From Eucalyptus grandis (lineage: Eukaryota; Streptophyta; Magnoliopsida; Myrtales; Myrtaceae), in NCBI RefSeq assembly GCF_016545825.1, contig NC_052616.1, positions 4,774,001-4,838,000 of the forward strand: 64,000 bases of DNA, written 5' to 3'. The first letter of the stretch is position 1. Every line of letters begins with the position of its first letter. Shown in pieces: positions 35,514 through 44,899 of this stretch. Below the pieces are notes generated by a model. The model saw only the letters and a program-made list of their open reading frames with translations, was not told the DNA's origin and did no database searches. A program made the translations under genes and the position numbers.

Positions 35514-36060
35514 TGTTAGAGTAATAAATTATTAAATCACGTCTTTATCTAACAAATTAAATCTTTAAAATAGTTAGCAGTGGTCCCATAAATTCTCAAA
35601 TGGTATTAGAGGTTGAGGCTCTAAATTCAAATCTTTCCAATTAAATTTCCATGCTTAATCCTACACAAAAAGACTAGACTAAGGTGAGGGGGATTGTTAG
35701 AATAATTAAATATAAAAACCACACATTTATCTAACAGCTTAGGCTTTTAGAATAATTGGCAATGGTCCCAAAAAATCTAACAAAATATTAGAGCTGGAGG
35801 TCCTGAGTTCAAATTTTTTCCAGACTCTATATGCCTCATTAATTTAATTTTCAAGCTTAGTACTAGTCAAAACAACCAGACTAAGTATGGGGGGGAGTGT
35901 TAGAGTAATTAAATATTAAATTACATTTTCATATAACAACTTAAGTTTTTAGAATAGTTGGCAGTGATCGCATAAATTCTTGCAAAGCTAACAACCAATG
36001 AGATTGTTGTAAGTATGAGGAAAAGTCTCATCCTTTAAGCAACTAACTTTTAGGTAAGAG
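35514..36060 (+). mobile_element. Tandem TRIM-like units (left arm)
   Basis: Three tandem units start with TGTTAGA at 35514, 35695 and 35898. Each reads as a tiny LTR of about 88 bp. It is followed by a tRNA-Met-like primer site (TGGTATTAGAGG at 35601; a decayed copy at 35783), about 80 bp of non-coding DNA, a polypurine tract (GGTGAGGGGGA at 35684; ATGGGGGGGAG at 35887) and the next LTR. This is the layout of terminal-repeat retrotransposons in miniature. The first two units are 181 and 203 bp. The third decays after about 36000. Confidence 0.75.
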
Positions 36061-36193
36061 ACACCCAAGACCATCCAACACTAATATTAGAGCCTAGGTT
36101 ACTTTCGAGTCTAAACCGAACAATCATGTAGGAGAGTTACTGATTGTTGCAACTCTAACTCAGGGCCTGATGTGTGAGAGGTGTGAGGGAGAT
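36061..36193 (+). other. Short TRIM-derived or LTR-flanking DNA
   Basis: It contains ACTAATATTAGAGCCTAGG, a decayed primer-site-like phrase, and ends in GTGTGAGGGAGAT, a polypurine-like tract directly before the next LTR start. No gene is seen. Confidence 0.4.
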
Positions 36194-38940
36194 TGTGACA
36201 TCCAGAATCTCAAGTTATGTTTTCAATTGGATAAGTTGGGCTTTTCATCGACACACCTATAGTTCTTTTTCCTGAATTGATCACTAACGGGATAACTAGT
36301 TTATCAGGTAAAGCCGTTAAGGAATCTAAGCCAACAGATTTGAGAATTTGACTAGGAATCAACTGCCCAACCATGCTAATCTACAGGGGTCATTACAACA
36401 CAGTTAAAAATCGATTAGAGACAAGAAATAAGTCAATTTGACAGAGTTATGTGATTAGTGTGTGGGTGATTCCACCTGATTGCAAAATTTCTGTTGAACG
36501 GTACTAGACCGATTTTTCTGTCGTTTTGGTACCCTGTATCCGTATTTGAAACCTCAAGATTTTCACAACAACTAAGAGTCACCAATGTATCGAAGACATA
36601 CATTATGGCTCGGAAATGATCGACCACGAGTCGATTGCACTAAAAATTCCTAAAAACTACCTGGTAGATTAGGTCACGCTAAAATGATGCCAAATTGAAA
36701 TTAACCGCGAATTTGAACCCGAATTCAGAAATTGAAGGTTCTATCATGTCACGATTCATTTTAGGAATGTCAACTCATCTTCCGAAGATTTTTCTACAAC
36801 CAGGATTTTTGGAGAAAAATTCAAAGTAAGGGTATTTTGGACCGGAAAATCAGAGGACTGTTTTTTGTCGCGTTTTTGAGATTCGAGTGGGTTTAATTGG
36901 TGAGGAAAAATGTTGAATTTGATGATGGTGTCTTGACTGAATTTTTGGGGCCTCAATTGAACTTAATTGGAGGGGATTGAATCAATTTGAGTGGCAAGTG
37001 CCCAAAATTCGTAGGCCATGGGGGAGGTAACATTTTGGACCATTTGGGAAATGTGTTGAGAAAGATTGAAGGCTAACATTTGGCCTTGGATGACAACCAA
37101 GGCTGGTGGCCTTTGCAATGAGTGGAAGGAGATCTTTTGGTGGACTTTGTGGCACTTGGGACCCTCCATCTTCACCTAGCTTCTTCTTCTTGCTTAAGCC
37201 ACATTTATCCATTGTTGAAGCTCTAGAAAACTTTCAGAACCAGAAGAAACCGATAGCCCCTTCCCCCTTCACCGTTGACAGCCTCCCGAGCCACTGGACT
37301 GCCGCACGTCGTCACGTTGCTCGCAAGCCCCCCCCCCCCTGTGCGTCACCCTGCTGTCACACGTCGTCTTTCGCGCCCAGGCCGTCGACCCCTGCTATCC
37401 CGAGCTCATCCAATCGTTGTACGTCGCCATCTAACCATTCGTCGCCCCTGCTCACCTGCTGTAGCTGCCAGTCCATCTCCTCACCATTTCCAACTCCATG
37501 CCAGCTCCTTCGGCCCAAGGTCAATAGTCAAAGTCCAGCAAGGAGTTTTGGACTTCAAGGCCCATTTTCAGGCCCGCTCAATCCTCCGTTGCTATCATCA
37601 CAAGCTCAGTTGTTGCTTGCCTCTGCATCACCATCGTCGTGGACTCACCGGATCGCTAAACCGGTGAATTTACTCTCTAAAATCTACTTATGGAGTTAAT
37701 GATACTTAGAGGATGATTAGCTTAGGTTAATTAGGGATTAGGTGGTTAGTTAGAATAGATTAGCGATTTAATTGTTCAATTGTGCATGTTAGATGGTTAG
37801 AATAAACTAATTACAAACTAGATAAATTGTGCTATTTATTTAGATGGGTTCAGAAATTTTCCGGGCCCTTTTAAGTGGTTAATTACGCATTTCCAGTCTA
37901 AGTTGGTATTTTTGGTAATTAATTATATTTATTTAATTATTTTTGCATTTATGTAATTATTTATTATTTTCCGGAAATTATACCGGGATAACCGATGACC
38001 GGAATTTCGTGTTGATTACAATGGTGTGCTTAGTTTGTGTAATTGAGTGTTAATTTGTGTAAATTGAGTGGTAAATGGAATTTTAGGTATTTATCCCAAA
38101 ATTGTGTAATTTTGATATTTTGTTCAGAAAATGTCGGGACTTCGGTTTTTAACGCCAAAGATGTTTTTGGACACTACAATAAATCGTCAGCTTGTGTGAG
38201 CCGCAATTGAATTGATTACATTGATTGCATTGATGGTATCGATCGATTGAGTTGATCGTATTGATCGATTGGATTGAATTGAATGGATTGAGTGATCAAT
38301 TGAATTGAATTGATTAGTTGAGTATACGAATTGTACTAACATACAGGAGGGAACTAAAGCAAGGTAAGTCTCTGTTTTGTGTGCTTAGACTGCTCTAGGC
38401 GTATTTTCCTTCCTAGTCGAAATTTAAGGGGTGAACTTACTGAGAGATTGTCTCACCACATCCTGAGCTCAACCTTTTCAGGTCCTTAGATGGCAGTTTC
38501 TCCGAAACGTTTTAGTCGGCCCATGAGGATTACCGAGCGGACTTTTGACTACCCTGTACCCGGGGTCATTAGGTCTATGAACTCGTGGTGACCACCGTCT
38601 AGGTTGATGATGATCTACCTCAAAGGGTACCACATCAATTCAAAGCTTGGTTTTGTCATGAACTCAATGAATACAGGGAGGGTCCCCTCCAGGGTTTTGA
38701 GATTCCCATTGTGGTAGTCAATGCCACTCTTGATGAGAGTGCAACTGACCCTCCTAATGGTGCTGTGGAGGATCCGAAGCTCCCAGAGCCTGTGGAGACC
38801 AAAGGATCGGCGACTGTGTCTGACTAGCTGATCTTAGAACAGCTTCGTTTTGAGAGCCGGTCTTTTATAGACTCTTAACTTTAGTCTAGTGTTATATATA
38901 AACCGGAGTGTTTATAAAAGTATTTTGGTTGTGAATTTGT
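36194..38940 (+). mobile_element. Chromovirus-like gypsy LTR, 3'-truncated
   Basis: It starts TGTGACATCC after a polypurine-like tract. The first 700 bp are the inverted relative of 2143-3027. A GC-rich transcribed part (37210-37640) holds overlapping open frames of up to 197 residues without recognisable domains. The run AACTTACTGAGAGATTG at 38432 is typical of chromovirus LTRs near a splice-acceptor-like tract. No closing CA end is found; DNA of the inverted TRIM arm begins at about 38941. No gag-pol is attached. Confidence 0.65.
38489..38827 (+). pseudogene. Small broken frame inside the LTR, related to 33755-34000
   Basis: An acceptor-like tract (CAACCTTTTCAG, to about 38480) precedes an ATG at 38489. 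After about 34 codons the frame hits TGA and continues one base shifted: LPQRVPHQFKAWFCHELNEY, then GPLQGFEIPIVVVNATLDES, ending in a stop at 38825-38827. The AWF-x-H and GPLQ core is shared with the frame in the other LTR. Its function is unknown. At least one frameshift and two in-frame stops make it non-functional here. Confidence 0.45.
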
Positions 38941-39298
38941 TTTCTTGCCTTTATTGTAAATGTAAGAAAAAATCTCATCGTTTGAGTTGAAAATTCGAAC
39001 TTGAGACCTCCAACTTTGATACCATATTAGATTTTGTAAAACTACTATCAATTGTTCTAAAAGATTAATTTATTAGATAAATACATTAATTAATTTTTAA
39101 TTATTCTAACACTCTCCATCATGCTTAGTCTAGTCTTTTGTCTCGTACTGAGCATGCAAATTTAATTGGAGAGACAAATAAAGTTTAGAAAAATTCAAAT
39201 TCAGAATTTCCAGCTCTAATATTATGTAATAATTACCATATGTTCAAAAAGTTTAAGTTGTTAATAAAGAAGTAATTTAAAATTTAATTACTCTAATA
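38941..39298 (-). mobile_element. Inverted TRIM-like units (right arm)
   Basis: On the minus strand two units start at 39298 (TATTAGAGTAATTAAA, a variant of TGTTAG) and 39111 (TGTTAGAATAATTAAA), a spacing of 187 bp. The inner one has a clear primer-site phrase (TGGTATCAAAGTTGG). They are the same family as 35514-36060 but inverted. The whole block 35514-39298 is flanked by GGCCT on both sides (35509-35513 and 39299-39303). Confidence 0.75.
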
Positions 39299-39537
39299 GG
39301 CCTCATTTTTGTAGGTATGAAATGAATAGTAATAGTCAAATACAAAAAGTAAAAAAAAAAAAAAAAATCTGCTGGAGAACCCGTCCTGTTCTCATGGATA
39401 AAAGCAAACGTTACGTTGACTAAAATTTCGTACATTCAGCTAAGGTGGCTTCACTGACGAAGTTTCAAGATACCGAAGTCGGCATGCATACAACGTTTCT
39501 CAGTCTTATTTAAATGGTGTGGTTGGTGCGGACTCGC
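39299..39537 (+). repeat. Segmental duplication copy 1, part d (3' flank of the ankyrin gene)
   Basis: Aligns with 61510-61706 joined to 62709-62764. Shared blocks are TGCTGGAGAACCC, GCATGCATACAAC and CAGTCTTATTTAAAT. The uninterrupted GCATGCATACAACGTTTCTC is the empty site for the TIR element at 61707-62708. Confidence 0.88.
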
Positions 39538-42101
39538 TCATTTTCTGACCCAGCGACTTACGAGAGCGATTATGACCGGCAAAAATATCGAGAGACCAAC
39601 GAAGAAGTAGTTGAAGAAAGTGTTGGGCGTGAGGGAGCTCATCGCAGTGTCGTACGTTGTTATCAGAGCGAACAGCGCCACATGCAGCTCCATCTGCATC
39701 GGGAATCCCGACGTCAGGATGGCGATCATCCTGACAGAGGCAAAGAACCCAACCGAGTTGAAGATGATGAAGAGGACGTACGAGACCGGGCTCTTCGTAC
39801 CCAAAACCGCCTGACCGGCTTTGTGTGATTTGGCCCCGTTGTTTATGGCACTGGTGCTGCTGCTCGAGGACCCTGAATCTGCCTGCCAAACTCCACCCGG
39901 CGGTTGAAGCACGGCTTGATAGGTAGCAATGGTGATGAGAGCAGCAACAATGAGCAAGGCGTTCCGTACATCTCCCGGGGAGTCCCTTTCTTTATTGTAC
40001 TTGAAGTTCTCTAACCATGGGGTTCTCCCATGATTGACCCTCAAGAAACTTATGCAACGGTCGGTCCAAGTTCTGCGTGATTGGTGCTGTCTGTTTGATT
40101 GGTCTGTTCGGGGTTCTGGTTCTTCAGTCACCACTACCACAGAAAGCAATCCGCTTGCTCTCGTGGCTCCAGATCGCATGAGGATTTCGACGATTTCCGC
40201 ATCACCGGCTTCATTGTTAACGAGCAATAGGATGTCTAGAGGCGTTAGACCAGCCTCGTTTCTGGTGTTCACGTCGATCAGGTCCTTGTCAATTGCATCG
40301 CCCGAGAGCAGGAACTTGACTACCTGTTCTGTGCAAGAACGTTATTCCATTTATCGTCCGACATTCTCCTTGTGTGATTTATCTCTAGACAGTTTAACGG
40401 AAACATGTGTTCAACCCTTACACATCGACACTAAAATGAAATATTGTCTACATAAAGAACAAAGATTCCTAAAATTCGGGGAAATTACCAAAAAAATCTT
40501 AAATTTTTGCACCTAAGCCAATTCAATCTTAAACATTTCAAATTGGCCAATATAATTCTAAACGAACAATTTGTCAAATTAGTCCTTCTAGATAATTTTG
40601 ACTAAAAATCATTGACGTAAGCAACAATCGTGCTACATGCCATAACAGAGCTAACATAAACAAATTTTTTGAGTACTTTTTTTTTTTTTTGTTTTTGGGT
40701 TAATACCACAAAATATCCCAAACTATGCCCACTATGACACAAATACACCAAACTTTTTTTGAATCACTAAAAATCCTAAACCTGTCCATTGTAACGCAAG
40801 TACCCCAAATTTGTGTCATAGAAAACCCTAAACTTATATCAATGTAACAAACATCCTAGGTGGTAATAAAATAGAGGGTATACATGCACACATGTATAAG
40901 TTTTGATTTTTTTCGTCACACAAAAAAAAAAAATGTTTGGAACATTAGTGTCACAGTGGATAAGTTTAGAGTTTTTGTGAAACAAAAAAAAAAATTAGAG
41001 TATGTGTATCACATTAGACATATTTTGGAGTTTTTTGTGATATTGTTCCTTTTTATTATTTTTCTTTTCTTTTTTTTCTTTTTTTCATTATGCCAGCAAG
41101 GGTCATCGACGACCGTCATTGTGGTCAGTGAAGCTGCAATGGCCTCACCTAGATCTAGCAAGGTCCTTCACGCCCTCACTTGCAACTGGTGAAGGCCACG
41201 ATGGTGGCCCATTGACCGGCACAGAGCCACAAAGGAAAAAAAGAAGAAAAGAAACTAAAAATAAAAATTTATAAAAATTATCAACGTTAATATCGGCCAT
41301 GACATGTAGGATAAATTAGCTATTTCCAGCCAAAATTGGCAAATTATCATAATATTGAGGACTAAATTAACCAAATTAAAAAGTTTAGGAATGCATTGAC
41401 ATAATTGTAATAAATTTAGGACTTTTTGGTAAAAATCTTCATAAAATTCCAAATGCTTCGCATGTGAAGAACAGAGAAGAGGAACTGATATGACGAAATA
41501 AAACAGGTCAAAAGAATTGGGCACTTGCCTCGTATTGCTTTCTAGCCACAGCGTGGTGCAAGATTTGGTTCCCTTGCTCGTCCCGACAATGCACGACATG
41601 CTCTTTGTTAAATCGCTTCAGCTGTAGCACCAGCAACTTGAATGCGTCGAACTGGTTGTTCTTCACGGCGAGGTGGAGCACGCTCTCCCTCCGCGCCGTC
41701 ACTTCCTCAATGGAATCGGGACAAGCCGAGACCAGTTCCTTCAGGACATCACTCCTCCCTTTGATGGTCGAATAGTGCAGAGGAATGCTTTCACCTTTCC
41801 CCTTCACAAGGCACAGGCGATTGCCCGCTTTCAAAAGCTCTCGAACAACATCCACATTGCCCCTTGCTGCGGCGATGTGCAAGGGACTGAGACCGTCCTG
41901 GTTCAGCTCGTCAGCAAACTCCATCCTCAGTTTCAGGACTTCTCTGATGAAATTCACGTGGCCAGCCATCGAGGCAACATGTAGAGGGTTGTCTCTCTCG
42001 ACGAGAGAAGCAGTGTCGAGGATGAGGACGTTTTCTCTGACCAAGGAGAACAATCTATCGACATTCCCTGTGTAGGATGCTTCAAACAACCTAGGATCCA
42101 T
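39538..42101 (-). CDS. Ankyrin-repeat / PGG-domain membrane protein (two exons)
   Basis: Exon 1 is 41529-42101 and exon 2 is 39538-40323; the product is 452 residues, normal for the family. It starts MDPRLFEASYTGNVDRLF. About six ankyrin repeats span residues 1-230 (DNPLHVASMAGHVNFIREVL, GLSPLHIAAARGNVDVVREL, ESVLHLAVKNNQFDAFKLL, NQILHHAVARKQYE). A basic Ser/Arg linker follows. The PGG domain begins at about residue 305 (SPGDVRNALLIVAALITIA, then PPGG at 332-335) and carries about four membrane helices to the C-terminus. Family members (BDA1/ACD6-like) sit in plasma or endomembranes and act in stress and defence signalling; the role here is inferred. A TATA box at 42203-42209 overlaps an upstream in-frame ATG (42203), so I chose the ATG at 42101. 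The splice donor reads GAG|GCAAGT, a GC type, and the acceptor ACAG|GTAG. The frame is intact. Confidence 0.88.
40324..41528 (-). other. Intron of the ankyrin/PGG gene (GC-AG borders)
   Basis: Minus-strand donor GAG|GCAAGT at 41528 and acceptor CAG|GTAG at 40324 give a phase-0 junction QYE|VVKFLL that fits the ankyrin repeat. A GT donor four bases further (GAGGCAA|GT), paired with an acceptor five bases earlier, would also keep frame and add three residues, but matches the consensus worse. The intron is largely filled by transposon-derived DNA (40479-41437). Confidence 0.75.
40479..41437. mobile_element. MITE-like element in the ankyrin intron, with a nested repeat
   Basis: GGGGAAATTACCAAAAAAAT at the left and the reverse complement of the right end (TTTTTACCAAAAAGTCCTAAA) form imperfect terminal inverted repeats. 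A second repeat (from GGGTTAATACCACAAAATAT, about 40697) is nested inside, followed by AT runs and a GC patch (41090-41220). The left part is also present in the intron of copy 2 (63630-63850), so the insertion predates the duplication. Confidence 0.7.
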
Positions 42102-42202
42102 CTTTTGGGCCTGACAAGGCTGCTTTGTGATACTTCTTAAGGTGTCGAAATGATTGGGAAAGACAATTGGCACGATTGATGATTCTCCCGTTGGACAGTT
42201 CA

Positions 42203-42209
42203 TTTTATA
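42203..42209 (-). promoter_or_regulatory. TATA box of the ankyrin/PGG gene
   Basis: The minus strand reads GTATAAAATGAACTG. The box ends at the very ATG that would give a 34-residue longer frame, so transcription should start about 30 bp further on. That leaves about 70 bp of leader before the ATG at 42101. Confidence 0.65.
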
Positions 42210-43790
42210 CTACTCGTTAACGTACTTGACTATGAAAGGAACATTCAAACTGAACTCTATTTCACACTAGAAAGATGACAATTGGACCAATCTTGATTAC
42301 GTTTACATACGACGCGATATATTTATCACAAGGTTACCGCTGACTCTTGATTTTCATTTGCTTGCAACAGTCTGCTTTTTCCTGCCCAGGATGGATCCTG
42401 GCTCAAACTAGAATTCATTTCATTTCGATAGGTGGAGGTATATCGAACATGGTCAAACACGTGCCTATAGTTGACGTCAACGTGTTTTGAATCCTGAAAA
42501 TGTCCTGAAGGGCCATGTATGATGGACATAGCCGAAATCATTGACTTCCAATAAATTATGAAAACTGATGACCCTTGGCTAGGAATATTATATATACATA
42601 ACTAGAAAATAAATCAGAAACCGGACTTATATGGTTTAATCGGTGTGATGTACGCTCACAAGAAGAGTAATAAAGAATTAAACTGTAAATCAAATAATAC
42701 AATAGAGAATATAACCATAATCGAGTCATTTAAACATTCAGTGTTTCCCAATCTCTAATTACATCAAATAATTTATATGGAGTTTAGCTGTAATAATTTT
42801 TCATGGAATAATCCTTTAATCTCCCGAAAAAATTAACATAAATTTTACCACGAGATTTTAATCGGCAGTCAAACTCTAGCAGCTTTTCACTATAATGTAA
42901 TCAACGAAACTTGGAAGCCCTGCAGCGCCATGCGTCATGGGCATAGCCGAAATCTTTGACTTGCAATAACCCACGAAAACCTATGACCCTTGGCTAGGAG
43001 TATGAAATTTTGTGACTTGAAATGGTCTCTGCTTTCTCTAGCAAGCAAAGTCAGGACATTACAGCGTTGAACAAATGGTTCTCATGTTTCACGGTCATCA
43101 CAATAAATAATTGGATTCAACGCATCGCCCACCAAAATCTCGAAATAAAAATTAAAATTTAGATGGCTAATAAGATATATTTCCCACCAGAAAGTTTGTA
43201 TCATCTTTCAGTGGATAATGGGATTATAGGAAGAATATTATACGTAGATAGGGACTTCCAAACTCTATAAATTAACCAAAAGAAGGCTGAAATCATTACT
43301 TTCGCATTGAAAGGAGAGATGGAATGTCGGAAAAGGTTATAAATCCTTTCATGACTTTGAGATATATTGTTACCAAATCATGAAGACAATCTTTAGAGCT
43401 ATAGCGCAAAATGTGGGTATAAAGGAACAGGAGTTTCCTAGTAACTTGTGAATCGCACAGAGATATTCCATTCTAAGCTATGAAAAGACGAATCCATTAT
43501 AAACCTTGCCATGAAGTCATGAATTGAACGTATGATCAAAGGAAAATAACTGAAATTTGAATGCATAGATTGCACTCTAAAGCAGCTACAATAAACTTTT
43601 GAAATACAACCACCGCCTAGCAGTAATCTGAAATTCGGACGCTCTTTGTTGGAGCCTAAAAGCATAATACTCTCTCGTAGTAATATCTTTAAGTTTGTGC
43701 GCCTTTCATGTGTCTGGTTTTCTCTGACTAAATCTAAGGTTGAATCCTCGTCACAATAAAATAAAGGGTATCGCGAGGACATAAACCTTG
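42210..43790. other. Intergenic DNA upstream of the ankyrin gene, with a duplicated 76-bp block
   Basis: No gene is supported. A block of about 76 bp is present twice in direct order, at 42513-42588 and 42928-43003. Shared parts are CATAGCCGAAATC, TTGACTT and ATGACCCTTGGCTAGGA. The minus-strand frame at 43438-43782 has no recognisable domain. Confidence 0.6.
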
Positions 43791-44899
43791 GATGCTATTC
43801 ATTTGTTTTCAGTAAACCTAGTCTTATTCTCGATGACCATGTCTCGATGCATATCTTAAAGTCAATCTCTACCCCTATCAAACTGGCAACCTTTGAACAT
43901 CTTCGGTAGATTGTGTCTCTACCACCCCTAGATCTTCCTCCACCTCCGAGTACGTCTTGGTCTTGGAATCTATTGTAGATTTTCATAATTAGAATGTAGA
44001 ACATATTAATGGAGTTAAAAAAAAAAATTGTGCACCTGATTTGGAATCCATCGTTTTTAATGCGAAATAATGACTATCCAAAACTCAAGCGTTTTACTTT
44101 TCTATTGCCTTCTGTATCACTAGCTCAATAAGACTATCAATTACCCTCAATGTTCAATAAATGCTCTATATGTGAGGTTGCTTTTGCATCTAGGTTAGAT
44201 GAGAGATTTGAGTATTATTTATAGATTTTTAAGCCATAGGCCCTTTCATTACAAACCGAACTTTACTTGGCCCATACAAGCTAGCCTCATGTTATGCTAA
44301 TTATAAATCTTTATATACCATCTTATTAGGCTAATATTGTAAAATAGTAAATTATAATCTCAATGTAACCCACATCAAAAGAACTCTTACATTTTCTATA
44401 TGTGCATACGTTGATGTTGCTCTAGAGATTATTCTTAATAATTAATCCGATCCCATAAAGTCTCGTACACCGAATCATGGCAGTAATTGCATGAATACAC
44501 ACAGAGTCTTCCATGGTCACGAGTGTTTTTAACTCTATCAATATGGTAGTGTGTTAAATGGATACCACATTATAAAGAGTGATACCTTATGTATTATTCC
44601 CTTTATCAATCCACATTCTCTCTCCTTATTAGAGAATATTCTTATGGTTCCAATGGACCTATTATAATTAACTTTACATTATGTGTAAAAAGACATATCA
44701 TTGAGGCTAACAACTAAATGCCCCTAGCATTTACTCAAGATTTATACAATACCTTGAGATTTTCATCAGATATATGTATTCAACATGATAACAATGCATT
44801 TATATCTTATTCAATGCAAAAGAGTTTATACATATCAAAATGTTAGTAAATGTAACAAATACAAATGTAAACTTTATCAGAACAAGACTAAAATAGCTC
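43791..44899. other. Intergenic DNA, probably debris 3' of the minus-strand copia
   Basis: AT-rich with short poly-A runs and no supported gene. The part 44380-44770 may belong to the 3' region of the copia remnant that follows, but no LTR border could be fixed. Confidence 0.4.

Noticed and set aside
37106..37699. 197-codon plus-strand open frame
   Set aside because: Lies in the GC-rich part of a gypsy LTR, has a Pro/Ser-rich composition and no family resemblance.
39506..39889. Other-frame and opposite-strand open frames over the ankyrin gene
   Set aside because: They overlap the well-supported PGG exon; codon content and similarity favour only the minus-strand frame ending at 39538.
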